DNA from: Deltaproteobacteria bacterium
GTDB lineage: Bacteria > Desulfobacterota > JACPFL01
Assembly (NCBI GenBank): GCA_016183025.1
Contig: JACPFL010000165.1
Span: 1 to 32,309, forward strand
DNA: 32,309 nucleotides
Direction of reading: 5' to 3'
A program made the translations under genes and the position numbers. Each line of letters starts with the position of its first letter. Position 1 is the first letter of the stretch. Of the stretch, positions 1-10,515 are shown one piece after another. The notes below the pieces were generated by a model. The model searched no databases and was not told the origin of the DNA. It worked only from the letters and a program-made list of their open reading frames with translations.

Positions 1-281
1 CCCCAGCGCTCGGCCGGCATCCGGCGGAAGGCCGCCTCGATCCCCTGCAGCCTCCGGAGCAGCGCCCGGGGGCCCAGCAGGGTTTCCACCGCCACGGCCC
101 CGTTCACGAACCAGTAGGGGCACGGCGTCCCGACCGGCTCGGTCAGATACCAGGCCGAGCGCCCGACGACCCGGCAGCCGGGCACCCGGTCGAGCGCCAG
201 GAGCGCGTCCTGGCACAGACGCAGCCGGTCGCCCAGGTTCGACCCAACGCCGATGTACGCGAGATGCGCGGGCTCAGCCAC
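1..281 (-). CDS. folK: 2-amino-4-hydroxy-6-hydroxymethyldihydropteridine diphosphokinase (HPPK), N-terminal part
   Basis: HPPK transfers pyrophosphate from ATP to 6-hydroxymethyl-dihydropterin in folate synthesis. I translated this stretch directly. It begins VAEPAHLAYIGVGSNLGDR, and the Y-I-G-V-G-S-N-L-G-D-R block is the family's N-terminal signature. It is followed by the expected S-x-x-Y-x-T-E-P-V-G segment and a W-F-V-N-G-A-V-A-V strand (family: F-x-N-x-V). The GTG start at 281 is chosen because GGGAGG lies seven bases upstream and the conserved block begins eight codons in. Only about 93 codons are present; the gene leaves the window at position 1, so the catalytic loop and C-terminus are unseen. 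It lies 45 bp after dapL on the same strand and is probably the distal gene of the operon. Confidence 0.9.
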   Translation of the reverse strand, partial: MAEPAHLAYIGVGSNLGDRLRLCQDALLALDRVPGCRVVGRSAWYLTEPVGTPCPYWFVNGAVAVETLLGPRALLRRLQGIEAAFRRMPAERW

Positions 282-326
282 GGAATCCTCCCGGCGCGCT
301 CAACGCTCCGAACCCCCGGCCTGCCC

Positions 327-1499
327 TCAGAACCCGACCTTCCGCATCCGCTCCACGGTCTCGGCGATCCGAGCGCGGTCGACGGTAAGCGCCATGCGCA
401 CGAACCCCTCGCCCTCCGGGCCGAACCCGTTCCCGGGGGTCACCGCGATCCCCGCGTTCAGGAGCAGGTGGGTCGTGAGCTTGGCCGAGGTGTAGCCCGG
501 CGGCACCTCGGCCCAGACGTAGAAGCTGGCCCGCGGGACCTCGGCCTTCAGCCCCACCTCGCGCAGCCCCTGGAGCAGCAGGTCCCGCCGCTCCTGGTAG
601 GTGCGGCGCATCTCCTCCACGCAGCCCTGGTCGCCGTCCAGGGCCGCGATGCCGGCCTCCTGCACGGCCTGGAAGACCCCCGAGTCCACGTTCGTCTTGA
701 CCTGCCCCAGGGCGGCGATCAGCTCCGGGTGGCCCACCGCGAACCCCACCCGCCAGCCGGTCATATTGTAGGTCTTCGAGAGCGAGTGGAACTCGATCCC
801 GACCTCCTTGGCCCCGCGGGCCTGCAGGAAGCTCGCCGGCCGGTAGCCGTCAAAGGCGATCTCGCTGTAGGCCGCGTCGTGGGCCACGATGAAGTGGTGG
901 GCCTGCGCGTAGGCCACGACCTGCTCGAAGAAGGCGACCTCGGCCACGGCCGCCGTGGGGTTGTTCGGGTAGTTGAGGAAGAGGAGCTTGGCCTGCCGCG
1001 CGGCCACCTCCGGGATGGCCCCGAGGTCGGGCAGGAACCCCTGGGCCGGCCGCAGCGGGACCGTGTGCGGGGTGGCGCCAGCGAAGACCGTGCCGGCGTG
1101 GTAGACCGGATAGCCCGGGCTCGGCACCAGCGCCGAGTCCCCCGGGTTGAGGAAGGCCAGGGGGAAGTGCGCGATCCCCTCCTTGGAGCCGATGAGCGCG
1201 AAGACCTCCGTCTCCGGGTCCAGGTCCACGCCGAACCGTTGCCGGTACCACCGGGCCACGGCCTCCCGGAACTCCCGCAGCCCCTCGTAGGAGGGGTAGC
1301 GGTGGTTGGCCGCGTCCTCGGCCGCGGCCTTCAGCCGCTCGACGATGTGCGGCGGGGTCGGGAGGTCCGGGTCGCTGATCCCCAGGCTGATCACGTCTAC
1401 GCCCTTCCGGACCTGCTCGGCCTTCAGCCGGTCCAGCTCCGCGAACAGGTACGGCGGGAGCTGCTGCAGCCGCCTCGCCCGCTCCATGGTCATCGCCAT
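327..1499 (-). CDS. dapL: LL-diaminopimelate aminotransferase
   Basis: This PLP-dependent class I/II aminotransferase (390 aa) converts tetrahydrodipicolinate directly to LL-diaminopimelate with glutamate as amino donor, bypassing the acylated DapD/DapC/DapE route. Visible family features are the N-terminal helix (F-A-E-L-D-R-L-K), I-S-L-G-I-S-D-P-D-L-P-T-P near residue 40, the substrate loop Y-P-S-Y-E-G near 70, N-Y-P-N-N-P-T near 177, and the PLP lysine K242 in S-L-S-K-T-Y-N-M-T-G-W-R. The position between dapB and folK, with dapA and lysA upstream, supports the diaminopimelate assignment over a generic aminotransferase. An AGGTGGGG element precedes the ATG at 1499; in-frame ATGs at 1493 and 1487 are alternatives. 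The gene is complete, and no dapD or dapE is in view. Confidence 0.92.
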   Translation of the reverse strand: MAMTMERARRLQQLPPYLFAELDRLKAEQVRKGVDVISLGISDPDLPTPPHIVERLKAAAEDAANHRYPSYEGLREFREAVARWYRQRFGVDLDPETEVFALIGSKEGIAHFPLAFLNPGDSALVPSPGYPVYHAGTVFAGATPHTVPLRPAQGFLPDLGAIPEVAARQAKLLFLNYPNNPTAAVAEVAFFEQVVAYAQAHHFIVAHDAAYSEIAFDGYRPASFLQARGAKEVGIEFHSLSKTYNMTGWRVGFAVGHPELIAALGQVKTNVDSGVFQAVQEAGIAALDGDQGCVEEMRRTYQERRDLLLQGLREVGLKAEVPRASFYVWAEVPPGYTSAKLTTHLLLNAGIAVTPGNGFGPEGEGFVRMALTVDRARIAETVERMRKVGF

Positions 1500-2285
<786 letters not shown>

Positions 2286-2397
2286 GGCTCCCCCGCGCGC
2301 CCCGCCGTCGGGCGGTCGCTCAGCCGTGTCGGGCGTCCGTCCGCCGCTCCTTCGCCCCCGGCAGGGTGTTGGGCCGCTGCTCCCCCCTGCCGCGTTG

Positions 2398-3285
2398 CTA
2401 CTTCGCGCCCGCGCCCAGCAGGCCGTACTCCCGCAGGACCTTATCGAGCTTCGCCCGGGTCCCCGCCGCCATCGGGCAAAGCGGGGAGCGGAACTCCTCG
2501 GTGATCTTCCCCATCATGGCCAGGGCCGTCTTCACCGGGATAGGATTCGTCTCCAGGAACATGGCCTGGGCCAGGGGGAACATCCGCAGGTGGAGGTCCC
2601 GGGCCCGCTTGAGGTCGCCCGCGTCCCAGGCGTTACAGAGGTCGGATACGTCGCGCGGGGCGATGTTCGAGACGACGGAGACGATCCCGCGCCCCCCGAC
2701 GGCGAGGATCGGGAGCGTGATCGGGTCATCGCCCGACAGCACCGAGAAGCCCTCCCCGCAGAGCGTCAGGATCTCGGTCGCCTGGGCGAGCGACCCCGAG
2801 GCCTCCTTGACGGCCACGACGTTCTTGAGCTGGGCCAGACGCGCCACCGTCTCCGGCAGCATGTTCACGCTGGTCCGCCCCGGGACGTTGTAGAGGATGA
2901 GGGGCAGGGACGTGGACTCCGCCACGGCGCGGTAGTGCTGGTAGAGCCCCTCCTGCGTGGGCTTGTTGTAGTACGGCGTCACCAGGAGCGCCCCGTTAGC
3001 CCCGACCTGCTCGGCGTGGCGTGTCATACGAATCGCCTCGGCCGTGCTGTTGGAGCCGGTCCCGGCGTAAACCGGGATGCGCCCGGCCACCGCCTCGACC
3101 GTCAGCGCGATGACCCGGTCGTGCTCCTCGTGACTGAGGGTGGCCGACTCCCCGGTGGTGCCGCAGGGCACGATGGCATGGGTGCCGTTGGCGACCTGGA
3201 ACTCGATAAGGGCCCGCAGGGCCCTTTCATCGACCTTCCCGTCCCGGAACGGCGTGACGAGCGCGACGATCGCCCCTCGGATCAT
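2398..3285 (-). CDS. dapA: 4-hydroxy-tetrahydrodipicolinate synthase
   Basis: DapA condenses pyruvate with aspartate semialdehyde, the committed step to diaminopimelate and lysine. The 295-residue TIM-barrel protein has the usual length and all key residues: G-T-T-G-E-S (residues 42-47, catalytic Thr44), Y-Y-N-K-P-T with Tyr106, Y-N-V-P-G-R with Tyr132 and Arg137, and the Schiff-base lysine K160 in V-V-A-V-K-E-A-S-G. ATG 3285 is chosen because GGGAGGGAG precedes it and M-I-R-G-A-I-V-A-L-V-T-P-F is the canonical N-terminus; the frame is open further upstream but unlike the family. It lies 37 bp after lysA. A 112-bp GC-rich gap separates it from dapB, with no convincing promoter or terminator. 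Confidence 0.95.
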   Translation of the reverse strand: MIRGAIVALVTPFRDGKVDERALRALIEFQVANGTHAIVPCGTTGESATLSHEEHDRVIALTVEAVAGRIPVYAGTGSNSTAEAIRMTRHAEQVGANGALLVTPYYNKPTQEGLYQHYRAVAESTSLPLILYNVPGRTSVNMLPETVARLAQLKNVVAVKEASGSLAQATEILTLCGEGFSVLSGDDPITLPILAVGGRGIVSVVSNIAPRDVSDLCNAWDAGDLKRARDLHLRMFPLAQAMFLETNPIPVKTALAMMGKITEEFRSPLCPMAAGTRAKLDKVLREYGLLGAGAK

Positions 3286-3322
3286 GCTCCCTCCCGGCCC
3301 GGCGGGGTCGCGGCCCCCCGGG

Positions 3323-4495
3323 CTATTGCAGGAACGATGGGAGGGCCTCGCCCCGGACGAGGTCCTCGTACGTCTCCCGGCTGCGGACCACCGCGAAGCG
3401 CTCCTCGCGGACCATGACCTCCGCGGCGCGCGGCCGGGCGTTGAAGTCGCCGGACTCGCACACGGGGCCCACGACACTGACCACCTTGGTCTCGCGGCGC
3501 CCCTTCCGCACCGGGACGATCTCATGGTGGGCGCCGTACAGCGTGGGACGGAGGAGGTCGTTCATGGCCGCGTCCACGATGACGAAGCTCTTCGCCTCGG
3601 TCTCCTTGGTGTACAGGACACGGGTGAGCAGGACGCCGGCGCTGCCCACCAGGGAGCGCCCCGGCTCCAGGATCAGCGTGCACCCCAGCCCCTCCACCAG
3701 CCCGCGCACAGCCTCCCCGTACTCCTCCGGGCGCGGCGGGGCCTCGTCGAGGTACCGGATCCCCAGCCCGCCGCCCACGTCCAGATACTCGATGGTGATC
3801 CCCTCGTCCCGCACGAGCTTGATCAGCTCCCGCACCTTCCCGAAGGCCTCCAGGAACGGATCGAGCTCCGTGAGCTGCGAGCCGATGTGGCAGTCCACGC
3901 CGATCACCTCGAGGTGAGGGAGCTGGGCGGCCAGGTGGTACTCCTCGAGGGCCCGGCGGATGTCGATCCCGAACTTGGACTGCTTCATCCCGGTCGCGAT
4001 GTACGGGTGGGTGCGGGGGTCCACGTCGGGGTTGACCCGGAGGGCCACCCGGGCCCGGCGCCCCACGCGGCCGGCGACCTCGTCGATGCGCCGCAGCTCC
4101 TGCGGAGACTCGGCGTTGAACAGGAGGATATCCTCGTTCAGGGCCTGCGCGATCTCCCAGTCGGTCTTCCCCACCCCCGCGTAGACGATCTTGCGGGGTT
4201 CGGCCCCGGCCTGCCTGGCCCGGTACAGCTCCCCGTACGAGACCACGTCCACCCCGCCGCCGAGGTTCACGAAGGTCCGCAGCACGGCCAGGTTCGCATT
4301 GGCCTTGGCTGAGAAGCAGATCAGGTGGGGCAGTCCCGCCAACGCCTGGTCGTAGGCCCGGAACGGGGCCTCAAGGCCGGCGTAGCTGTACAGGTAGCAG
4401 GGCGTCCCCACCTCCTGGGCGATCACGCTCACCGGCACATCCTCGCAGAACAGCTCGGGGCCCCGGTACTGGAAGCCGATCGTGTGCGGCATCAT
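3323..4495 (-). CDS. lysA: diaminopimelate decarboxylase with an internal in-frame deletion
   Basis: LysA is a fold-III PLP enzyme that decarboxylates meso-diaminopimelate to lysine. The barrel domain is normal: PLP lysine K64 in F-S-A-K-A-N-A-N-L-A, H-I-G-S-Q near residue 203, G-G-G-L-G near 241 and E-P-G-R near 277. In the C-terminal domain the active-site cysteine is present (C346-E-S-G-D-F), but it is followed directly by N-A-R-P-R-A-A-E-V. Family members have about 32 residues between these blocks, including the G-A-Y-G-F-S-M-S-S-x-Y segment that contributes a PLP/substrate tyrosine. The join is at about 3442/3443 and keeps the frame; total length is 390 aa against about 420 usually. Activity is doubtful. 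The start ATG overlaps the stop of the small lipoprotein gene. Confidence 0.9.
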   Translation of the reverse strand: MMPHTIGFQYRGPELFCEDVPVSVIAQEVGTPCYLYSYAGLEAPFRAYDQALAGLPHLICFSAKANANLAVLRTFVNLGGGVDVVSYGELYRARQAGAEPRKIVYAGVGKTDWEIAQALNEDILLFNAESPQELRRIDEVAGRVGRRARVALRVNPDVDPRTHPYIATGMKQSKFGIDIRRALEEYHLAAQLPHLEVIGVDCHIGSQLTELDPFLEAFGKVRELIKLVRDEGITIEYLDVGGGLGIRYLDEAPPRPEEYGEAVRGLVEGLGCTLILEPGRSLVGSAGVLLTRVLYTKETEAKSFVIVDAAMNDLLRPTLYGAHHEIVPVRKGRRETKVVSVVGPVCESGDFNARPRAAEVMVREERFAVVRSRETYEDLVRGEALPSFLQ

Positions 4496-4635
4496 CCTTT
4501 CCGCTCCACCTGGCTCGGGGGCTCCCGGGGCGGGACCGGCGGGGCCTTCCTGCCACAGCCGGCCACCGCCGACCCGAAGAAGATCAGGCATGCCATAAAC
4601 AGGCCAGCCACCCGGATACGCTTGGCAACGTTCAC
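4492..4635 (-). CDS. lptM: LptM-like small lipoprotein
   Basis: This 47-residue ORF was translated by hand; it is too short for most gene finders. It has a basic N-terminus ([11 protein letters not shown]), a hydrophobic segment (LFMACLIFF) and a lipobox ending V-A-G-C with Cys27, followed by G-R-K-A-P-P-V-P-P and a short Pro-rich tail. This matches the small LptM/YifL family, which lies next to dapF or lysA in many proteobacteria and in E. coli assists maturation of the LptD-LptE LPS translocon. The GTG start (4635) overlaps the argH stop as GTGA, and its TGA overlaps the lysA ATGATG start, so it is translationally coupled on both sides. Family identity rests on the lipobox, the G-(R/K)-K-x-P sequence and the location. 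Confidence 0.78.
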   Translation of the reverse strand: MNVAKRIRVAGLFMACLIFFGSAVAGCGRKAPPVPPREPPSQVERKG

Positions 4636-6182
4636 CGCTGGCCTCCCCGGGCCCCGCGGCCTCCGGCCCTCCGCCCTGCTCTGCCCTGCTCCCCTTTACG
4701 CCCGCTTCCCTTCGCGCCTGGCCCCTTCCTGCTGGCCGCCCGGGCCGGGACGCTCCCATCCGGTCGGGCGCCAGGCGCCGCCGGGGCTGTCCCCGCGAGC
4801 CGCCGTCGCTGCCGGACCAGCTCGGCCTCGGCGCCCTTCACGGCCCGGAGGACATTGACGCGCGCGGTCCCCCCCGCGCTGCGCCGGGCGTTCACGGCCG
4901 CGTGAAGCGAGAGCCGCGCGAGCGCATCGGGCGCGAACCGGTCCGAGAACCGCCGCATCTCGTCCAGGGTCAGGTTCGCCAGCCCGATCTCCTTGTCCAT
5001 GCAGTAGCGGACGAGACGGCCGACCACCTCGTGCGCGGTCCGGAAGGGGAGCCCGCGCTGGACCAGGTATTCGGCCAGGTCCACGGAGAGCATGAAGTCG
5101 CCGGTCAGCCCCTTGGCCAGGCCCGGGGTTACTCGCACGCCGGGCAGCATGGCCGCGAACACCGCCAGGGTCTCCTTCAGCGTGTCCACGGCGTCGAAGA
5201 GCGCCGGCTTGTCCTCCTGCATGTCGCGGTTGTAGGCCAGCGGCAGCCCCTTCATGAGGGTCAGCAGGGCGGTCAGCGCGCCGAAGACCCGCCCGGCCTT
5301 GCCGCGCGCCAGCTCGGCCACGTCCGGGTTCACCTTGTGGGGGAGCATGCTCGAGCCGGTGCAGAAGGCCTCGGGCAGCTCCAGGAACCCGAACTCCTCC
5401 CCGGACCAGAGCACCAGCTCCTCGCTCAGCCGGGAGACGTGCAGCATGCACAGGGCCGCGGCCGCCGTCCACTCGATCGCGAAGTCCCGGTCGCTCACCG
5501 CATCCAGGCTGTTCCCCGCCACCTTCGGGAAGCCCAGGAGCTTGGCCACGTAGCGGCGGTCGATGGGGAGGGAGGTGCCGGCCAGGGCCCCGGCCCCCAG
5601 GGGGAGGACGTTGATGCGCTGGTGCACCTCGACGAAGCGCTGCAGGTCCCGGCGGAACATCTCGTAGTAGGCGAGCCAGTGGTGGCCCAGCAGCACCGGC
5701 TGGGCGCGGCGCAGGTGCGTGTAGCCGGGGACGATGACGTCCAGGTGCTCGCGCGCCAGGCCCGTCAGGGCCGCCTGGAGTGCCAGGAGGCGGGCCAGGA
5801 CCTCCCGGGTCTCCTCGCGCAGGTAGAGGCGGAGGTCCAGGGCGACCTGGTCGTTGCGGCTCCGGGCCGTGTGGAGCTTGCCGGCCACCTCCCCCACTTT
5901 GTCCTGCAGCCGCCGCTCGATGTGGAGGTGGATGTCCTCGAGCCGCGGGTCATGGGGGAAGCGCCCAGCCTCGATCTCCCGCGCGACCTCCTCGAGGCCG
6001 GCGATCAGCGCGGCGGCCTCGGCCCGGGTGATCAGGTGCTGCCGGGCGAGCATGCGGCAGTGGGCGATGCTCCCCTGGACGTCGTGCCGGTAGAGGCGGC
6101 GATCGACGCTGATGGAGGCGGTGAAGGCCTCAGCGAGGGGGTGGGTCTCCTCGCGGAACCGTCCCGACCAGGCCTTCTTCAT
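4632..6182 (-). CDS. argH: argininosuccinate lyase
   Basis: ArgH cleaves argininosuccinate to arginine and fumarate. The fumarase/aspartase-superfamily signatures are present: W-S-G-R-F near residue 5, [10 protein letters not shown] near 105-115, T-H-L-R-R-A-Q-P near 155, and the signature loop [12 protein letters not shown], where the more common sequence has M-P-Q-K-K-N-P-D. The family core ends near A-R-R-S-A-G-G-T. About 65 further residues follow, ending in a tail rich in Lys, Arg, Gly, Ala and Pro, so the protein has 516 aa instead of about 460. The ATG at 6182 overlaps the argG stop (ATGA), and the stop overlaps lptM, giving tight coupling in the arginine operon. Confidence 0.95.
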   Translation of the reverse strand: MKKAWSGRFREETHPLAEAFTASISVDRRLYRHDVQGSIAHCRMLARQHLITRAEAAALIAGLEEVAREIEAGRFPHDPRLEDIHLHIERRLQDKVGEVAGKLHTARSRNDQVALDLRLYLREETREVLARLLALQAALTGLAREHLDVIVPGYTHLRRAQPVLLGHHWLAYYEMFRRDLQRFVEVHQRINVLPLGAGALAGTSLPIDRRYVAKLLGFPKVAGNSLDAVSDRDFAIEWTAAAALCMLHVSRLSEELVLWSGEEFGFLELPEAFCTGSSMLPHKVNPDVAELARGKAGRVFGALTALLTLMKGLPLAYNRDMQEDKPALFDAVDTLKETLAVFAAMLPGVRVTPGLAKGLTGDFMLSVDLAEYLVQRGLPFRTAHEVVGRLVRYCMDKEIGLANLTLDEMRRFSDRFAPDALARLSLHAAVNARRSAGGTARVNVLRAVKGAEAELVRQRRRLAGTAPAAPGARPDGSVPARAASRKGPGAKGSGRKGEQGRAGRRAGGRGARGGQR

Positions 6183-7381
6183 GCCCCACCCGGCTGGTCG
6201 CGCAGGGCCCGGATCTTCAGCCGCAGGGCGTTCAGGCGGATGAACCCCTCGGCCTCCCGCTGGTTGTAGACCGAGTCCGCCTCGAAGGTCGCGTAGTCGG
6301 GACGGTAGAGCGAGACCGGGGAGCGGCGCCCCACCACGGCGCAGCTGCTCTTGTACAGGCGCAGCCGGGCCGTGCCCGTGACATCGGCCTGGGCCTCGTC
6401 CATGGCCGCCTGGAGCATCCGCATCTCCGGGGCGTACCAGTAGCCGTAGTAGACCAGCTCCGCGTAGCGGGGGACCAGGCTGTCCCGGAGGTGCAGGACC
6501 TCGCGGTCCAGGGTGATGGACTCCACGGCCCGGTGCGCCACGTGCAGGATGGTCCCCCCCGGCGTCTCGTAGACGCCCCGCGACTTGATGCCGACGTAGC
6601 GGTTCTCCACCATGTCCACCCGGCCGATCCCGTGGCGCCCCCCGACCTGGTTCAGCCGGCCGAGCAGGGCCGCGGGGCCGAGCACTTCGCCGTCCACGGC
6701 CACGGGCGTCCCCCGCCGGAACTCCACCTCCAGGTAGGTCGGCTCATCAGGCGCCTTCTCGGGGGAGGCCGTGGTCTCGAACATCTCCTCGGGCGGCTCG
6801 GCCCAGGGGTCCTCGAGAATGCCGCCCTCGTAGCTCACGTGCAGGATGTTGCGGTCGATGCTGTAGGGGCGCTCGGCTGTGGCCTGCACCTGCAGGCCGT
6901 GCTCCCGGGCATAGGCCATGAGGTCCTGTCGCGAGCGCAGGTCCCACTCCCGCCAGGGGGCGATGATCTGCAGGCCCGGGGCCAGGGCCTGGTAGGTCAG
7001 CTCGAAGCGGACCTGGTCGTTCCCCTTCCCCGTGGCGCCGTGGGCCACCCCGTCCGCGCCCTCCGCGCGCGCGATCTCCACCTGCCGCTTGGCGATCAGC
7101 GGCCGGGCGAGCGAGGTCCCCATGAGGTAGCCGCCCTCGTAGACCGCGCTGGCCCGCAGGGCCGGGAACACAAAGTCGCGCACGAACTCGTCGCGCAAGT
7201 CGTCCACGTAGACCTTCGCCGCCCCGCTCTGCCGGGCCTTCTCCCGGATCGGCCCCAGCTCCTCCCCCTGTCCGAGGTCCGCCACGAAGGCGATGACCTC
7301 GCAGCGGTAGGTCTCGATCAGCCACCGCAGGATGACCGTGGTGTCCAGGCCGCCGGAGTACGCCAGGACGATCTTCCGCAT
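6179..7381 (-). CDS. argG: argininosuccinate synthase
   Basis: ArgG joins citrulline and aspartate using ATP, giving argininosuccinate. The 400-residue protein has the normal family length. It shows the N-type ATP pyrophosphatase loop A-Y-S-G-G-L-D-T-T at residues 8-16, the [15 protein letters not shown] block for ATP and citrulline binding, and the conserved E-R-P-Y-S-I-D-R-N and D-M-V-E-N-R-x-V-G-I-K-S-R-G-x-Y-E-T-P segments. ATG 7381 is chosen because [11 protein letters not shown] is the standard N-terminus. The frame remains open far upstream in GC-rich antisense-like sequence, which is not coding. It starts 5 bp after argF ends. Confidence 0.96.
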   Translation of the reverse strand: MRKIVLAYSGGLDTTVILRWLIETYRCEVIAFVADLGQGEELGPIREKARQSGAAKVYVDDLRDEFVRDFVFPALRASAVYEGGYLMGTSLARPLIAKRQVEIARAEGADGVAHGATGKGNDQVRFELTYQALAPGLQIIAPWREWDLRSRQDLMAYAREHGLQVQATAERPYSIDRNILHVSYEGGILEDPWAEPPEEMFETTASPEKAPDEPTYLEVEFRRGTPVAVDGEVLGPAALLGRLNQVGGRHGIGRVDMVENRYVGIKSRGVYETPGGTILHVAHRAVESITLDREVLHLRDSLVPRYAELVYYGYWYAPEMRMLQAAMDEAQADVTGTARLRLYKSSCAVVGRRSPVSLYRPDYATFEADSVYNQREAEGFIRLNALRLKIRALRDQPGGA

Positions 7382-7386
7382 GGCGC

Positions 7387-8313
7387 TCACCGTCCCCCCA
7401 GCAGCCGCTCGAGCACGGCCTTCTGCAGGTGCAGGCGGTTCTCCGCCTGGGGGAAGACGACGGAGCGGGGGCCGTCCATGACCTCGTCCGTGATCTCCTC
7501 GCCCCGGTGCGCGGGGAGGCAGTGCATGACCAGCGCGTCCCCCCGGGCGGCCTCGACGAGCGAGCGGTTGACCTGGTACGGGCGGAAGACCTGGACCCGC
7601 GCCTCGTGCTCGCGCTCCTGGCCCATGCTGGCCCAGGTGTCCGTGTAGATGACCCCCGCGTCCTTCACCGCCTCGAACGGGTCCTCCGTGAGCGTGATCC
7701 GCGGGGCGCCCGGGGCGGCCAGCGCGCGGGCGCGCTCCACGATCCGCGGATCGGGCCGGTAGCCGGCAGGGCAGGCGACGGCCAGCTCGAACCCCAGCAG
7801 CCCGGCCGCCAGGAGCCAGGAGTGGCAGACGTTGTTGCCGTCGCCCACGTACGCGACCTTCACCTGCTCGTAGCCGCCCCGGTGCTCGGTGATCGTGAGC
7901 AGGTCGGCCAGGATCTGGCAGGGGTGCGTGAGGTCGGTGAGCCCGTTGATCACCGGGACCGAGGCCCAGCGGGCCAGCTCCTCCACGTCCGCCTGCGCGA
8001 AGGTCCGGATCATGATCCCGTCCAGGTAGCCCGACAGCACCCGGGCCGTGTCCGCGATCGTCTCCCCCCGGCCGAGCTGCAGGTCCTGGGTGCTGAGGAA
8101 GATGGCCGCCCCGCCGAGCTGGACCATGGCGACCTCGAAGGAGACCCGGGTCCGCGTCGAAGGCTTGGCGAAGATCATCCCCAGCGTCTTCCCCACCAGG
8201 GGCTGGTGGCGGGCCCCCCGCCGGAGCATCACCTTGAGCTCGGCGGCCCGGGCGAGCAGGGCGTCCACCTCCTGCCGCGTGAGGTCCGCGATGGAGAGCA
8301 GGTCCTTGGTCAT
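7387..8313 (-). CDS. argF: ornithine carbamoyltransferase
   Basis: ArgF carbamoylates ornithine to citrulline. The 308-residue protein is complete and has the defining motifs: S-T-R-T-R for carbamoyl phosphate binding (near residue 53), H-P-C-Q near 130, D-G-N-N-V-x-H-S near 158, the ornithine-binding S-M-G-Q-E block near 228, and [12 protein letters not shown] near 263. These distinguish it from aspartate carbamoyltransferase and from N-acetylornithine carbamoyltransferase. It lies between argD and argG on the same strand, with 39 bp to argD and 5 bp to argG. Confidence 0.96.
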   Translation of the reverse strand: MTKDLLSIADLTRQEVDALLARAAELKVMLRRGARHQPLVGKTLGMIFAKPSTRTRVSFEVAMVQLGGAAIFLSTQDLQLGRGETIADTARVLSGYLDGIMIRTFAQADVEELARWASVPVINGLTDLTHPCQILADLLTITEHRGGYEQVKVAYVGDGNNVCHSWLLAAGLLGFELAVACPAGYRPDPRIVERARALAAPGAPRITLTEDPFEAVKDAGVIYTDTWASMGQEREHEARVQVFRPYQVNRSLVEAARGDALVMHCLPAHRGEEITDEVMDGPRSVVFPQAENRLHLQKAVLERLLGGR

Positions 8314-8352
8314 GGCCTCGAGCCGCTGCCCGGCACGCGCCCGCCGCTCGCG

Positions 8353-9582
8353 TCAGGCCCGCGCCGGGCCTGCCGGCGTCGGGACCGGCCGGGGGAGGTC
8401 GAGGAAGATCGCGTCCAGGGCGGCCACGAGCGCGTCCACCTCCGCCTCGGTCACGACCAGGGGCGGGACGAAGCGCAGGACGTGGTCGGTGCAGTTGTTG
8501 ACCAGGAACCCGCGCTCCAGCGCCCGGGCGACGACCGTCTTCGCTTCGACCTCGAGCTCGAGCCCGAGCATGAGCCCCTTCCCCCGCACGTCCCGGACGA
8601 GGCTGTGCCGTCCCCGCAGCTCCTGCAGGCGCCCCAGGAAGTACTCGCCCATCTTCCGGCTGTGCTCGAGGAGCCCCTCCTCGAGGAGCTGCTTGAGGAC
8701 CACCACCCCGGCGGCGCAGGCGACCGGGTTGCCGCCGAAGGTCGAGGCGTGGCTGCCGGGGGTGAAGGCGGAGGCCGCCGCATCCGTCGCCAGCATGGCG
8801 CCAAGCGGGAGCCCGTTCGCGATGGACTTGGCCAGGGTCATGATGTCCGGCGTGATGCCGAAGTGCTCGTGGGCGAAGAGCCGGCCGGTCCGGCCCAGCC
8901 CGGTCTGCACCTCGTCCAGGATCAGGAGCAGGCCCCGGCGGTCGCACAGGCCCCGGACCCCCTTCAGGTAGTCCGGGGCCGGCACGTTGACGCCCCCCTC
9001 GCCCTGGATCGGCTCGACCATGATGGCGCAGGTCTGCGGGGCCAGGGCCGCCTCCAGGGCCCGCAGGTCGTTGAATGGAGCGTACCGGAACCCGGGCATG
9101 AGCGGCTCGAACCCCTGCTGGTACTTCGCCTGCCCGGTCGCGGTGACGGTGGCCAGGGTCCGCCCGTGGAAGGAGTGCTCCATCGTGATGATCTCGTAGC
9201 AGTCCGGCCCCCGGTGCGCCTTCGCCCACTTCCGGGCCAGCTTGATGGCCGCCTCATTCGCCTCGGCCCCGCTGTTGCAGAAGAAGACTCTGTCGGCGAA
9301 GGAGTGGCGGGTGAGCAGCGCGGCCAGCTCGACCTGGGGCTCCGTGTAGTAGAGGTTGGAGGTGTGCACCAGCCGCTGGGCCTGGGCCGTGATCGCCGCC
9401 GTGACCTTCGGGTGGCAGTGCCCGAGCCCCACCACGGCGATCCCGGCCACGAAGTCGAGGTAGCTCCGCCCGGCCGCGTCCCAGACGCGGCACCCCTCGC
9501 CGCGCGTGAGCACCACCGGCTGCCGCCCGTAGGTGTTGGCGATGTGCTGCTGGCAGGCCTCCATGATCTGCGTGGGGTCCAT
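8353..9582 (-). CDS. argD: acetylornithine aminotransferase
   Basis: This class III PLP aminotransferase makes N-acetylornithine from the semialdehyde and glutamate. It may also act on succinyl-diaminopimelate, as ArgD does in E. coli. Visible motifs are [17 protein letters not shown] near residue 101, H-S-F-H-G-R-T near 136, I-L-D-E-V-Q-T-G-x-G-R-T-G near 221 and the PLP lysine K252 in [13 protein letters not shown]. Start choice: ATG 9582 has a GGAG at a good distance and begins M-D-P-T-Q, giving 409 aa. A GTG at 9615 would add 11 residues but has a badly spaced ribosome site. It lies 34 bp after argB. Confidence 0.93.
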   Translation of the reverse strand: MDPTQIMEACQQHIANTYGRQPVVLTRGEGCRVWDAAGRSYLDFVAGIAVVGLGHCHPKVTAAITAQAQRLVHTSNLYYTEPQVELAALLTRHSFADRVFFCNSGAEANEAAIKLARKWAKAHRGPDCYEIITMEHSFHGRTLATVTATGQAKYQQGFEPLMPGFRYAPFNDLRALEAALAPQTCAIMVEPIQGEGGVNVPAPDYLKGVRGLCDRRGLLLILDEVQTGLGRTGRLFAHEHFGITPDIMTLAKSIANGLPLGAMLATDAAASAFTPGSHASTFGGNPVACAAGVVVLKQLLEEGLLEHSRKMGEYFLGRLQELRGRHSLVRDVRGKGLMLGLELEVEAKTVVARALERGFLVNNCTDHVLRFVPPLVVTEAEVDALVAALDAIFLDLPRPVPTPAGPARA

Positions 9583-9616
9583 GGGCTCGCTCCGCGTGAA
9601 GGGGTCTGGCTCCACC

Positions 9617-10498
9617 TCAGAGGGTGAGCTGGGTGCCGATGCCGGTGTCGGTGAAGATCTCCAGGAGCACGGCGTGCCGCACGCGGCCGTCGATGACGTG
9701 GGCCTTGGCCACGCCGTTCTGGAGCGCCTCCAGGCAGCACTGGACCTTGGGGAGCATCCCCCCGGTGATGACCCCCTCGTCCATGAGGCGCCGGGCCGTG
9801 TCCGCGTCCAGGGAGGAGATGAGCGCCTTCTGCCCGTCGAGCACGCCCGGGACGTCCGTGAGCAGGATGAGCTTCTCGGCCCGGAGCGCGGCGGCCAGGG
9901 CCCCGGCCACCGTGTCGGCGTTGAGGTTGTAGGTCTCCCCCTGCTTCCCCACGCCCACGGGGGCGATGACCGGGATGAACTTGTCCCGGTCCAGGGTCTC
10001 GATCAGGTCGGCGTTGACCGCCTCGACCTCGCCCACCATCCCGATGTCGATCAGCTCGGGCTCCTCGCCCTCCTCGCGCGCCCGGGCCAGGTTGAGCTTG
10101 CGCGCCAGGAGCAGCCCTCCGTCCTTGCCCGACAGCCCCACGGCCTTGCCGCCCGAGTGGTTGATCAGGGCCACGATCTCCTTGTTCACCTTCCCGACCA
10201 GGACCATCTCGACGATGTCCATGGTCTCCAGGTCCGTGACCCGCAGCCCCTCCACGAAGCTCGGCTCCTTGCCCACCCGCTTCAGCATCCTGCTGATCTG
10301 GGGGCCGCCCCCGTGGACGATCACCGGCTTGACGCCGACGTACTTCAGCAGCACCATGTCCAGGGCGAAGTTCCGCTTGAGCTCCTCGTCCACCATGGCC
10401 GCGCCGCCGTACTTGATGACCACGGTCCTCTCGGAGAACTCCCGGATGTACGGGAGCGCCTCGATCAGCACCTGCGCCTTGTCGGCGATCGGCTCCAT
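9617..10498 (-). CDS. argB: acetylglutamate kinase
   Basis: ArgB phosphorylates N-acetylglutamate and is often the arginine-inhibited step. The 293-residue amino-acid-kinase protein has V-I-K-Y-G-G-A-A-M near residue 28, [10 protein letters not shown] near 60, the substrate segment near [19 protein letters not shown] near 192 and I-T-G-G-M-L-P-K near 244. The extra N-terminal helix ([17 protein letters not shown]) is the feature found in arginine-sensitive ArgB enzymes, so feedback inhibition is likely; that is an inference. ATG 10498 gives the canonical N-terminus. It follows hslU by 17 bp. Confidence 0.95.
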   Translation of the reverse strand: MEPIADKAQVLIEALPYIREFSERTVVIKYGGAAMVDEELKRNFALDMVLLKYVGVKPVIVHGGGPQISRMLKRVGKEPSFVEGLRVTDLETMDIVEMVLVGKVNKEIVALINHSGGKAVGLSGKDGGLLLARKLNLARAREEGEEPELIDIGMVGEVEAVNADLIETLDRDKFIPVIAPVGVGKQGETYNLNADTVAGALAAALRAEKLILLTDVPGVLDGQKALISSLDADTARRLMDEGVITGGMLPKVQCCLEALQNGVAKAHVIDGRVRHAVLLEIFTDTGIGTQLTL

Positions 10499-10515
10499 CG
10501 GCAGCCTGCTGCCCC

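Noticed and set aside
7382-9229. Upstream extension of the argG frame
   Set aside because: The extension is low-complexity and overlaps argF and argD in another frame; the canonical ArgG N-terminus begins at 7381.
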